In this document: one piece after another, positions 33,028-41,808 of the stretch
How positions within the stretch are numbered: position 1 is the first letter of the stretch
Layout of the letters: each line of letters opens with the position of its first letter
Assembly (NCBI GenBank): GCA_049673305.1
Contig: JBATXM010000201.1
Location: 1-62,372, forward strand
Length of the DNA: 62,372 bases
From: GCA-003244245 sp049673305
Lineage (GTDB): Bacteria; Actinomycetota; Actinomycetes; Mycobacteriales; Pseudonocardiaceae
Direction: 5' to 3'
Program-made: the position numbers and the translations under genes
The notes under the pieces: generated by a model
Told to the model about the DNA's origin: nothing
The model's input: the letters and a program-made list of their open reading frames with translations, nothing else
Database searches by the model: none

Positions 33028-35696
33028 GTGCTGGGGGAGGCCGAAGGGCCATGGTGTCCACTGTCGCGGCACTGTTCACCATGGGTGCGCTCGGGTGTGT
33101 CGTCGCGGCTGGTTGCACAGCGACGTCGGGGACCGCATCCGCGCCGCCAGCCGCTGGCCGCACCGCGCCCGGTGCACCAGGCGTCCAGTCTCGCTTTGAC
33201 CTGGCGCGCAAGGACTGCGTCGGCACGGCCGTGAATACCACATCCAAGGTCTGGTACACCGTCGCCGACGGGGTGCTCTCCGATGTCTACAGCCCCACTG
33301 TGGACAACACGAACGTCGAGACCATGCAGTATGTGGTCACTGATGGACACAGCTTCACTGATCTGCAGACTCGCGATCTGACCTATACCGTCAGCGCTGA
33401 TCCCACCGGAATGGCCTGCACAGTCCATGCCACCAGCGCGGCGCACGGCTATCAGCTCGTGACGACCTATGTCACCGATCCCGTCCGAGACGCTGTTGTC
33501 GCGCACACCACTGTGCGCGGTACGCATGGCCCACCACCGCAAGGGCTGAAGCTCTACATTCGCCTGGACGCACATGTCAACGGCAACGGCGGGGGCGGTC
33601 AGGACAACGGCGGCGCTGACTGTGCGGTGATCGACACCTCCACCCACACACCCGTCCCGGTCGCCTACGATATCGCGACAATCACCGAGGCGGCGAATCG
33701 CGACTACGCCGTTCCGACATTCATGGCGCTGAGCGCGATCGGTGGTTTTGCTAAGGCCAGTGTCGGTTACGCCGGCACTACCAGCGATGGACTGACCCAG
33801 CTCGACACCACCAGAATGCTGGGTGACTACACCGCCGCCCCGAATGGGCACGTCGTGCTCACCGCCCGCCTCGTGCCGAGCCCGCACGGCGAGATCACCC
33901 TTGCCCTCGGTTTCGGACGTGACCAGCACGGTGCCATATCAGTCGCGGACAAGGCGGCGACCACCCCATTCGCCGCGACAGTGGCCGGATATACCGTTGG
34001 CTGGCGCGCTTACGACGCCCGCCTGCGCCCGCCACCGACCACACTGCCCGGCTTTGATCAACTCACCGTGGACCGGATACGCTCCGCTTACTACCTTTCG
34101 GCCAATGTGGTGAAGGCCAGCGAGGACAAGACCTTCCGCGGTGCGATCGTCGCCTCCCTGGCCAGCCCGTGGGGTCAGGCCGTCAGCGCCGGCGAGCTGG
34201 TGAATGGAAAACCGCTCTATTTCGGCTCCTACCGCGAGGTGTTCTCCCGCGATCTCTACGAGGCGTTCACCGCGCTGCTCGCCGAGGGTGATCTGGCCAC
34301 TGCGCAAGACGCCACCCGGTCCCTGCTCCATCGCCAGCAGCTCCCGGACGGCCACCTGCCGCGCAACTCGCTGCTCAACGGCAAGATAGCGCCGGACACC
34401 AAGGGTGACCAGCTTGACGAGACCTCGTATCCCATTCTGATGGCATGGCAGTCAGGGCTCGGCAGTGACACCGCGTTCTGGACTGACCACCTCCGCCCGG
34501 CCGCGGATTTCCTGGTCGCGCATGGTCCGGCCTTCGGCGTCGAACGGTGGGAAGAACAGCCCGGCTATTCCCCCTCGACCATCGCTGCCGAAATCGCCGG
34601 CCTGACTGCGGCCAGTGCCATCGCCGGTCGACACAACGACACCATTCGCGCCCGGCTCTACCAGGCCACAGCTGATGACTTTCAGCGCCGCGTCAAGGAC
34701 TGGACGCTCACCACCGTAGGTCCATACGGGCCACGCTATTTCCTGCGGCTGTCCCCGACCGGTGATCCGAACGCGGCGAAGGTCTACAACCTTGGCAATG
34801 GCGGGCCGAACGCCGACCAACGCCAGGTCGTGGACGCCGGGTTCCTGGAGCTTGTCCGGCTTGGCGAGCTATCCGCCAGTGACCCCGACGTGCTCGCTTC
34901 GCTGACGGTGGTGGACGCGACGATCCGTCGGGACACACCCAGCGGTGTGGGCTTCTACCGCTATGGGACCTCGACACCAGGCAGCTCGGATGGCTACGGC
35001 GACTGCTACCAACCCGACCCCACCAACTGCGCTCCCTCTGGGAGGCCTTGGCCAACCGGCGACACCGGTTCCGGGCACCTCTGGCCGGTCTTGTCCGGCG
35101 AGCGTGGCGAGCAGGAACTGCAGACCGGCGACACCACCACGGCTGCGGCGCTGCTGGTGAGCATGCAGCGGATGACCTCCGGCGTGGGGCTGGAACCGGA
35201 GCAGGACTGGGAGAACCCTCCGCTGGAGGCCTCCCCCTACGGGATTGACCCCACTCTGGCGTCGATCGGCTTCGCACCCGGTCATCCCGCCGGCTCAGCT
35301 TCCCCATTGACCTGGGCGCAGGCGCAACTGGCGCGCCTGGCGCTGGCGTTGGGCGCCGGCCGACCATTGGAACAGCCGGCGATCACCCGGGCCCGCTATG
35401 TCGAAGCACTGCCACCCGCAACGGCACCGTTGAGCGCCACCGTTTCCACCCCAGGCGCGCTGCTGACGGTGACTGGATTGACCACACCAGGCGCGAGCGT
35501 GGACGTGGCCATGACGAACACTGGTGCCGTCGACGCCTCCACCACAACGGCATCAGTCCAAGCCAATCCCGATGGCACATTTACCCTGTCCATCCAGGAG
35601 CATTCGACCACTGACGTGGTGACCGTGACAACCACCATCGGAAATGCTACTGGCCACCTGGCGCTACGCAACGATCGGCGGCCTCTGAACAGGTAA
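33024..35696 (+). CDS. GH15 glucodextranase/glucoamylase-like lipoprotein
   Basis: 890 residues. A lipoprotein signal ends in VAAGC (Cys 31). An N-terminal glucodextranase beta-domain (about 60-340) precedes the GH15 alpha/alpha barrel (about 350-800). Catalytic acids: WEEQPGYSPST (Glu near residue 509) and LEPEQDWENPP (Glu near 725); SREVFSRDLYEAFT-like sequence lies at the barrel entry. The C-terminal 90 residues form an Ig-like beta domain (LTVTGLTTPGASVDVAM). It should remove glucose from the non-reducing ends of alpha-glucans at the cell surface. It overlaps rsmI by 4 bp. Confidence 0.88.
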   Translation: MSAGGGRRAMVSTVAALFTMGALGCVVAAGCTATSGTASAPPAAGRTAPGAPGVQSRFDLARKDCVGTAVNTTSKVWYTVADGVLSDVYSPTVDNTNVETMQYVVTDGHSFTDLQTRDLTYTVSADPTGMACTVHATSAAHGYQLVTTYVTDPVRDAVVAHTTVRGTHGPPPQGLKLYIRLDAHVNGNGGGGQDNGGADCAVIDTSTHTPVPVAYDIATITEAANRDYAVPTFMALSAIGGFAKASVGYAGTTSDGLTQLDTTRMLGDYTAAPNGHVVLTARLVPSPHGEITLALGFGRDQHGAISVADKAATTPFAATVAGYTVGWRAYDARLRPPPTTLPGFDQLTVDRIRSAYYLSANVVKASEDKTFRGAIVASLASPWGQAVSAGELVNGKPLYFGSYREVFSRDLYEAFTALLAEGDLATAQDATRSLLHRQQLPDGHLPRNSLLNGKIAPDTKGDQLDETSYPILMAWQSGLGSDTAFWTDHLRPAADFLVAHGPAFGVERWEEQPGYSPSTIAAEIAGLTAASAIAGRHNDTIRARLYQATADDFQRRVKDWTLTTVGPYGPRYFLRLSPTGDPNAAKVYNLGNGGPNADQRQVVDAGFLELVRLGELSASDPDVLASLTVVDATIRRDTPSGVGFYRYGTSTPGSSDGYGDCYQPDPTNCAPSGRPWPTGDTGSGHLWPVLSGERGEQELQTGDTTTAAALLVSMQRMTSGVGLEPEQDWENPPLEASPYGIDPTLASIGFAPGHPAGSASPLTWAQAQLARLALALGAGRPLEQPAITRARYVEALPPATAPLSATVSTPGALLTVTGLTTPGASVDVAMTNTGAVDASTTTASVQANPDGTFTLSIQEHSTTDVVTVTTTIGNATGHLALRNDRRPLNR

Positions 35697-35731
35697 AACG
35701 ATTTTGCGCACCGCCCTGGTCGTCCTGTTGG

Positions 35732-35881
35732 CTAATCGGCGAGGCAGGCTGCCATGCAGACGCTGACGCAGGCAGTGTAGCCCACGGGGAATTCGATGAA
35801 CTCGATGCATCCTGAAGCGCATGATTCTGTGCAGAACCAAGCGGGAAGCTCGGGGCTGACGACGGTGGTCTCCTCGTTCAC
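35732..35881 (-). CDS. Six-cysteine peptide with two CX3CX3C blocks
   Basis: 49 residues, GTG start overlapping the upstream stop as GTGA. An acidic N-terminus (MNEETTVVSPELPAW) is followed by Cys at 17, 21 and 25, then a 12-residue linker, then Cys at 38, 42 and 46, ending CLAD. Each block places three Cys on one face of a helix; the positions mirror each other (17+46, 21+42, 25+38 all sum to 63), as expected for an antiparallel helical hairpin held by three disulfides, or for metal binding. No hydrophobic signal peptide is seen. It may be a toxin, a bacteriocin-like or modified peptide, or a partner of the upstream protein. Confidence 0.75.
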   Translation of the reverse strand: MNEETTVVSPELPAWFCTESCASGCIEFIEFPVGYTACVSVCMAACLAD

Positions 35882-36378
35882 TGGCTGTCTCCAGGTTTCT
35901 CGGTGGGAAATTTGGGAAATGGCAGGCTCACGACTGAATTGGTTACTGAGTTGAGGAGCTCCTCTAGTGAGGGCTCGACGGTAGCCCCGCTGAGCAGGTG
36001 TGTGCTGGTCGTCCTGCGCTCTTGCCCGTCGCCATGTATGAAAGTCATTTCCACTGTCGCTGGCCGTTTGCTCGACTGGGTCAAGCTCGACTGGGTAAAG
36101 GAGGGGGCTGTTGAGTTGTAATCTATCTTTGTCGCGATAGAGCGGATTAATCTCTCGGGTGTCGCGCCGCTCGGTGGGTTTTCAATACTGAAATCAGTCT
36201 TCCATTCAAGCCCCATCGGGTTCCGTGACAGGTTTCCCGACATCGCCCAGTCCACGTGGGTGTCGTTTGTGTAGGTGAAGCGAATTTTTAATTTCCAGTC
36301 GTACCCATCGGTGCGATCGATTTTCTCGAAACTCAACACCTTGCGATCGCGTACTGTCGTCTTGTGTTGCGGGGCCAT
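35878..36378 (-). CDS. Unknown 166-residue protein paired with the Cys-rich peptide
   Basis: 166 residues, polar, with a basic N-terminus (MAPQHKTTVRDRKVLSFEK) and a beta-rich middle (YDWKLKIRFTYTNDTHVDWA). No Cys, no signal peptide and no domain I recognise. ATG 36378 with GAGAGGAG 6 nt upstream; an upstream in-frame extension lacks a site. Base composition is clearly less GC-rich than its neighbours, suggesting recent acquisition. It overlaps the 49-residue peptide gene by 4 bp, so the two are translationally coupled. Confidence 0.8.
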   Translation of the reverse strand: MAPQHKTTVRDRKVLSFEKIDRTDGYDWKLKIRFTYTNDTHVDWAMSGNLSRNPMGLEWKTDFSIENPPSGATPERLIRSIATKIDYNSTAPSFTQSSLTQSSKRPATVEMTFIHGDGQERRTTSTHLLSGATVEPSLEELLNSVTNSVVSLPFPKFPTEKPGDSQ

Positions 36379-36515
36379 CTGGTTCTCCTCTCCAGGTCGG
36401 TGTGGCGCGCCGATGACGAGGTCACGACGTACAGCTGACGCGGTGGAGTGACATGCTAGCAATCGTAGGAGGACACCGCCGCCGCGCACCTTTCCCTTCA
36501 GCTCTGGGTGCGGCC

Positions 36516-36845
36516 TCAGAGATGGTGCACGGATGCCACGGCGTACAGGCGTGGCTCGGCGTGGGCGAGTCGCGCCATCGCTTCTAGGTGCTCACGTGCT
36601 TGCGGGTTCGCCAGCATCGCTCGAAATGCCTGTTCGCTTTCCCATTGGGCGTAGTTGACGACGCGCTGGCCGTCGGCACTGGTGTGGATGTTGGCCGAGA
36701 TGAAGCCGGGTTGGTGCTGGATGAGTTCCTCGGTCGCGGCCACCAGCAGCGCCACCAGCTCCTGCTGCCGTGCCGGCTCGACGGTGAACACGTTGATCAG
36801 AGTCACGACCGGGGTGGACACCGAGATCGTCGATTCTGCGGACAC
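36516..36845 (-). CDS. Antibiotic biosynthesis monooxygenase (ABM) domain protein
   Basis: 109 residues, dimeric alpha+beta-barrel (ABM) fold: VVTLINVFTVEPARQQELV, PGFISANIHTSADGQRVV and NYAQWESEQAFRAML are in family order. Members include cofactor-free oxygenases and haem-degrading enzymes; the substrate here is unknown. GTG 36845 with AGGAGG 5 nt upstream. Divergent from the prolyl oligopeptidase gene. Confidence 0.85.
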   Translation of the reverse strand: MSAESTISVSTPVVTLINVFTVEPARQQELVALLVAATEELIQHQPGFISANIHTSADGQRVVNYAQWESEQAFRAMLANPQAREHLEAMARLAHAEPRLYAVASVHHL

Positions 36846-36910
36846 GGGGCCTCCTGGGGCGTGGGTTGACCACTCATGACAGCACAGGTGCGTTGCAGCA
36901 GACTGTTGGC

Positions 36911-38950
36911 ATGAGCGCAGACCCAGACGACCCGTACCGGTGGTTGGAGGACGTGACCGGCGAGCGGGCACTGTCCTGGGTGCGGGAGCGCAACGCTGAG
37001 ACCGTCGCGGAGTTGGCCGTCGGGTCCCGGTTCGAGGCGCTGCGCGCCGAGATCCGCGAGGTGCTCGACTCGACGGACCGCATCCCGTACATCACCCGGC
37101 TCGGCGGGTACCGGTACAACTTCTGGCGGGACCGCGAGCACCCGCGCGGCCTGTGGCGGCGCACCACCCTTGCCGAGTACCGCAAGGAGCAGCCGGACTG
37201 GGAGGTCCTGCTTGACGTGGACGCACTGGGCCGCGACGAGGGTGAAAACTGGGTATTCGATGGCGCGCAGTACCTGCGGCCCCAAGACCGGGGGGCGCAG
37301 TACCGGCGGGCGCTGGTCTCGCTGTCGCGAGGCGGCGCGGACGCGGCGGTGGTGCGGGAGTTCGACATCGAGCGCCGCGAGTTCGTCGCCGACGGCTTCC
37401 AGCTGCCCGAGGCGAAGTCCACTGTGGGCTGGATCAATGCCGACAGCGTCTACGTCGGTACCGATTTCGGCCTGGGAACCCTCACCACCAGCGGGTACCC
37501 GCGTACCGTCCGGCAATGGCGGCGTGGCACGCCGCTGGCGCAGGCCGAGCTGGTGTACGAGGGTAAGCCCGACGACATCAGCGTGTCCGCTTACCACGAC
37601 GACACCGAGGGTTTCGAGCGTGACTTCGTCTGGCGGGTGCTGGACTTCTACCGCTGCGAGTTATATCAGCGGTGCGGGCAGCGGTTGCGCCGCGTCGAGG
37701 TGCCCGACGACGCGATTGCCGGCGTCCACCGGCAGTGGCTGCTGATCGAGCTGCGCAGTGCGTGGACGGTCGGCGAGACGTACCCGGCGGGCTGCCTACT
37801 GGTGGCGGATTTCGACAAGTTCATGGCTGGTGGTCGGGATTTGCGGGTGTTGTTCACCCCTGATGAGCGGACGTCGCTGGCCGGCTACCGCTGGACCCGC
37901 CACCACCTGATTCTCGATGTGATGCGCGACGTGGTCAGCCAGCTCTCGGTGCTGACACCGGCACAGGACTGGCATGCCACGCCGTTGACCGACACACCGC
38001 CGCAGTGCAGCCTGAGCGCGTGGGGCACTGACCCGGACACCGACGACGAGTACCTGCTCGACGTCAACGGTTTTCTGACCCCGTCCACCCTGGCCATCGG
38101 GACCATCGGCGCCGGTCCGCCGCTTGCGCTCAAGCAAGCACCGGCCTTCTTCGACGGCGCCGGTCTTGCCGTGCATCAGCACTTCGCGGTCTCCGAGGAC
38201 GGCACCCGGATCCCGTATTTCGTGGTGTCGCCCGACGCTGCTGTGCCGCCCGGCGGCTGGCCCACGCTGCTGTACGGTTACGGCGGCTTCGAGATATCCC
38301 TGCAACCCGCCTACGGCGGGGTCCGAGGCCGGGCTTGGCTGGCCCGTGGCGGCTGCTACGTCCTTGCCAACATCCGTGGCGGCGGCGAGTACGGCCCGAG
38401 CTGGCACTGCGCCACGCTCAAGCGCCACCGGCATCTGGTCTACGAGGATTTCGCCGCCGTGGCCCGGGATCTGGTCGCCCGTGGTCTCACCACGCCGCCC
38501 CGTCTCGGTGCCCAGGGCGGCAGTAACGGCGGGCTGCTCGTGGGTGTGATGCTCACCCGGTACCCGGAACTGTTTGGCGCCATCGTCGCTGCATGTCCGC
38601 TGCTCGACATGCTGCGTTACCACATGCTCCTGGCCGGGGCCTCCTGGACCGCCGAGTACGGTGACCCTGACGACCCGGCCGAACGCGAGTACCTGCTGCG
38701 CTTCTCCCCGTACCACCAGCTACGGGCCGACCGCCGCTACCCACCGACCCTGCTCACCACCTCCACCCGCGACGACCGCGTGCACCCCGGCCATGCCCGC
38801 AAGCTGGTGGCCAGGATGCGCGAGTACGGCCTGCCGGTCACCTACTACGAGAACATCGAGGGCGGTCACGGCGGTGCGGCGGACAGCGAGCAGGCGGCCT
38901 TCATGTCTGCCCTGGCCTACGAGTTCCTCTGGCGCCACCTCTCCGGCTGA
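36911..38950 (+). CDS. Prolyl oligopeptidase family serine peptidase (S9A)
   Basis: 679 residues. The N-terminal beta-propeller starts DPYRWLEDVTGERALSWV; the C-terminal alpha/beta-hydrolase has QGGSNGGLLVG (Ser near residue 536), STRDDRVHPGHARK (Asp near 620) and IEGGHGG (His near 652). LYGYGGFEIS and NIRGGGEYG are S9A hallmarks. No signal peptide, so probably cytoplasmic. ATG 36911 is the natural start; upstream frame sequence is short and unsupported. Confidence 0.95.
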   Translation: MSADPDDPYRWLEDVTGERALSWVRERNAETVAELAVGSRFEALRAEIREVLDSTDRIPYITRLGGYRYNFWRDREHPRGLWRRTTLAEYRKEQPDWEVLLDVDALGRDEGENWVFDGAQYLRPQDRGAQYRRALVSLSRGGADAAVVREFDIERREFVADGFQLPEAKSTVGWINADSVYVGTDFGLGTLTTSGYPRTVRQWRRGTPLAQAELVYEGKPDDISVSAYHDDTEGFERDFVWRVLDFYRCELYQRCGQRLRRVEVPDDAIAGVHRQWLLIELRSAWTVGETYPAGCLLVADFDKFMAGGRDLRVLFTPDERTSLAGYRWTRHHLILDVMRDVVSQLSVLTPAQDWHATPLTDTPPQCSLSAWGTDPDTDDEYLLDVNGFLTPSTLAIGTIGAGPPLALKQAPAFFDGAGLAVHQHFAVSEDGTRIPYFVVSPDAAVPPGGWPTLLYGYGGFEISLQPAYGGVRGRAWLARGGCYVLANIRGGGEYGPSWHCATLKRHRHLVYEDFAAVARDLVARGLTTPPRLGAQGGSNGGLLVGVMLTRYPELFGAIVAACPLLDMLRYHMLLAGASWTAEYGDPDDPAEREYLLRFSPYHQLRADRRYPPTLLTTSTRDDRVHPGHARKLVARMREYGLPVTYYENIEGGHGGAADSEQAAFMSALAYEFLWRHLSG

Positions 38951-38977
38951 ACCTCTAACCTGATCCGAGGAGTTGAT

Positions 38978-39856
38978 GTGGCTGAGTTGCCGCCGGCACC
39001 GGTGCCGTTGGGTGTGACGGTGGTTGATGCGCATACGCACCTGGACGCTTGTGGAGCTACTGGGGGGGCGGGGGTTCGCGCGATGGTGGACCGGGCTGCC
39101 GTGGTGGGGGTCGCAGCGGTGGTGACGGTGGCCGACGACATGACCTCGGCGCGCTGGGTGGTGCAGGCGTCGAGCTGGGACGATCGGGTCTTCGCGGCAG
39201 TGGCGCTGCATCCCACCCGTACCGCGACGATGACTGACACCGACCGCGTCGAGCTCGAGCGGCTTGCGCGAGCGCCCCGGGTGGTGGCCGTGGGGGAGAC
39301 CGGCCTGGATTACTACTGGACTCGAGTCGATCCTCACTGCCCGTCCCCCGAGGTGCAACTGGATGCCTTCCGCTGGCACATCGACCTTGCCAAGCGAGTC
39401 GGCAAGCCGCTGATGATCCACGATCGGGACGCCCACAGCGACGTGCTGGCGGTGCTGGAGCAGGAGGGTCCACCGCGCACAGTGGTGTTCCACTGCTTCT
39501 CTGGGGATGCCGCGATGGCGCGGACCTGCGTGGACGCCGGCTATGTGCTGTCCTTTTCCGGCACCGTCACCTTTCGCAATGCCCGCGCGCTGCGTGCGGC
39601 AGCGGCGCTGGTTCCTGACGGGCAGCTGCTGGTGGAGACCGATGCTCCGTTCCTCACCCCGCACCCGCACCGAGGGAAGGCCAACGAACCGGTCAACCTG
39701 CCCTACACCGTTCGGGATCTCGCCGCGGTGCGCGGGCAGGACGTAGCGGAGCTGGCGGCGTCGAGTTCAGCTGTCGCCGAGCGGGTCTTTGGGTTCGGGC
39801 ACCGTGCGGCACAGATCGATGCGACCGATGCCGCTGGCTGGTCGGTGGGTCCTTAA
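38978..39856 (+). CDS. tatD: TatD-family metal-dependent hydrolase
   Basis: 292 residues, amidohydrolase barrel. VVDAHTHLDACG (HxH), VGETGLDYYW (Glu), PLMIHDRDAH (His), VFHCFSGDA (His) and LVETDAPFLTP (Asp) are the metal ligands. TatD enzymes are DNases or D-aminoacyl-tRNA-type hydrolases. GTG start with CGAGGAG 5 nt upstream. It is followed by rpfB, rsmA and ispE, the usual actinobacterial order. Confidence 0.94.
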   Translation: MAELPPAPVPLGVTVVDAHTHLDACGATGGAGVRAMVDRAAVVGVAAVVTVADDMTSARWVVQASSWDDRVFAAVALHPTRTATMTDTDRVELERLARAPRVVAVGETGLDYYWTRVDPHCPSPEVQLDAFRWHIDLAKRVGKPLMIHDRDAHSDVLAVLEQEGPPRTVVFHCFSGDAAMARTCVDAGYVLSFSGTVTFRNARALRAAAALVPDGQLLVETDAPFLTPHPHRGKANEPVNLPYTVRDLAAVRGQDVAELAASSSAVAERVFGFGHRAAQIDATDAAGWSVGP

Positions 39857-40025
39857 CCGGCGACACCCACCGCGAAATGCTTGCGCACTCCATAACTAAC
39901 CGTTACCGTTCCGTCACTATCAGCCGGGATGGGGTAGTTCCCAGTACGAGGATGTGGGCCAGGTAGGCGTCCGCGCCTGGTGTTCTCGTGCTTCCCCTGC
40001 CCGGAACTGCGACGACTGGACAGTG

Positions 40026-40850
40026 GTGACCACTCGCACGTTCGTCCGAGGCGTTCTTCTCGCTTGCATGCTGACGCTGACAACGGGCACTGCCGTGGCT
40101 CTCGCCATGGACAAGACCATCACCATCACGGTGGACGATGAGCAGCGCAGGATTCACACCTTCGCGTCCTCAGTCGCTGGGGCGCTGGACTCCGCCGGCC
40201 TACGGCTCGCTGATCAGGACACGCTGGCCCCCACCGCGAGCGCTACCGTCGAGGACGGCAGTCGTATTGTGCTCAAGCGCGGCCGACCGCTGGTCCTCAC
40301 CGTCGATGGGACGCAACACAAGATCTGGACTACCGCCCTCACCGTCGAGAACGCGCTGGAGCAGATGGGCATGCCCTCGCGCGGCGTGGAGCTGTCCGCT
40401 GATCCGTCCCGGCGCATCCCGCTGGAAGGCATGGCGCTGGTGGTACGCATCGCCAAGCCGATCACTCTGCCCGTCAGTGACCTTTCGGCGAGCGAGATTC
40501 CCGCCATCGTGCTACCGACCGAGAAGCCACTCGTCCGGCCTCCGGTCAAGAAGGTCAAGGACCGCATCCGGGTTGACGTGAAAGAGGTCGCCGTCCTGGC
40601 GGCTACCATCTGGGATCAGCTGGCCCGATGCGAGTCCGGCGGCAACTGGGCCGCCAACTCGGGCAACGGCTACTATGGCGGCTTGCAGTTTGACAAGTCT
40701 ACCTGGAGCGCCAACGGCGGTAATGAGTTTGCCCCTTATCCGCACCAAGCAACTCGCGAGCAGCAGATTGCGGTCGCCCAGCGAGTTCACGGCGCCCGTG
40801 GCAGCTACCGCGCCTGGCCCACCTGCTCAGCCCACCTTGGTCTCCCCTGA
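40026..40850 (+). CDS. rpfB: Resuscitation-promoting factor, short RpfB type
   Basis: 274 residues. A signal peptide (FVRGVLLACMLTLTTGTAVALA) is followed by two DUF348 repeats (ITITVDDEQRRIHTFASS; LVLTVDGTQHKIWTTA) and the C-terminal Rpf transglycosylase-like domain (WDQLARCESGGNWAANSG; catalytic Glu in CESGGNW; GGLQFDKSTW). Typical RpfB has three DUF348 repeats and a G5 domain; here there are two and no G5. It cleaves peptidoglycan to promote resuscitation and growth. The start is one of two adjacent GTGs (40023/40026). Confidence 0.88.
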   Translation: MTTRTFVRGVLLACMLTLTTGTAVALAMDKTITITVDDEQRRIHTFASSVAGALDSAGLRLADQDTLAPTASATVEDGSRIVLKRGRPLVLTVDGTQHKIWTTALTVENALEQMGMPSRGVELSADPSRRIPLEGMALVVRIAKPITLPVSDLSASEIPAIVLPTEKPLVRPPVKKVKDRIRVDVKEVAVLAATIWDQLARCESGGNWAANSGNGYYGGLQFDKSTWSANGGNEFAPYPHQATREQQIAVAQRVHGARGSYRAWPTCSAHLGLP

Positions 40851-41748
40851 TCCTCTTCACGACCCCCACTGCGGACCGTCCGGGCCCGCTTTGCTGGGGC
40901 CGGCGCAGTTGCGCGCGCTGGCCGATCGACTCGGGCTGCGGCCGACCAAGCGGCTCGGCCAGAACTTCGTGCACGACGCCAACACGGTGCGCCGTATCGT
41001 GGCGGCGGCCAACCTGGCTGCCGACGATGTGGTCCTGGAGATCGGGCCTGGGCTGGGCTCGCTCACGGTGGCCCTGCTCGGCGTGGCGGACCGGGTGCTG
41101 GCCATCGAGGTGGATCCCCTGCTCGCCGGCGCGCTGCCCGTCACCGTGGCCGACCGCGCCGGGAAGCGCGCCGACGCGCTGCGGATCCTGACCGCCGACG
41201 CCCTGCGGGTAGGCCGTGCGGAGATCGTCGAGGCCGCTGGTGGTCTGGAACCCACGGCGCTGGTCGCGAACCTGCCCTACAACGTCGGTGTTCCGGTGCT
41301 GCTGCACCTGCTAGCCGAGCTGCCGACGCTGCGTCGTGGGCTGGTGATGGTGCAGGCTGAGGTGGCTGCCCGGCTGGCTGCCCCGCCGGGCACTCGATGC
41401 TACGGTGCGCCCAGCGTCAAGGCGGCGTGGTTCGCCGAGGTCCGCCGCGTTGGGGCGGTGCCCCGCGCGGTGTTCTGGCCGGTGCCTCGGGTGGACTCTG
41501 GCCTGGTCCGCATGACCAGCCGCCCAGCTCCGTCCACAGTGCCCAGAGAACAGGTCTTCGCGCTGGTCGATGCCGCGTTCGCGCAGCGCCGCAAGACGCT
41601 GCGGGCCGCCTTGGCCGGCTGGGCTGGTTCGCCCGCCTCCGCCGAGCGGGTGTTACGCGCGGCGGGGGTGGATCCCAGCGCCCGTGCCGAGCAGCTCACG
41701 ATCAGCGATTTTGCGCACATCGCCGGTGAGCGCGGATCCTCGGGATAG
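40837..41748 (+). CDS. rsmA: 16S rRNA dimethyladenosine transferase
   Basis: 303 residues from TTG 40837, which overlaps the rpfB end by 14 bp. KRLGQNFVHDANTVRRIV, VVLEIGPGLGSLTVALL (SAM motif I), VANLPYNVGVPVLL (catalytic NLPY) and VFWPVPRVDSGLVRM define KsgA/RsmA, which dimethylates A1518/A1519. No strong ribosome-binding site is seen for the TTG and a later TTG near 40.89 kb would remove only variable sequence, so the start is uncertain. Confidence 0.93.
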   Translation: MVSPDPLHDPHCGPSGPALLGPAQLRALADRLGLRPTKRLGQNFVHDANTVRRIVAAANLAADDVVLEIGPGLGSLTVALLGVADRVLAIEVDPLLAGALPVTVADRAGKRADALRILTADALRVGRAEIVEAAGGLEPTALVANLPYNVGVPVLLHLLAELPTLRRGLVMVQAEVAARLAAPPGTRCYGAPSVKAAWFAEVRRVGAVPRAVFWPVPRVDSGLVRMTSRPAPSTVPREQVFALVDAAFAQRRKTLRAALAGWAGSPASAERVLRAAGVDPSARAEQLTISDFAHIAGERGSSG

Positions 41749-41808
41749 CTCGCATCGCCACTCATGGGTTCTCTCGGGTTGTCTCGGGTTGGCCCGTACC
41801 CTGGTGCC

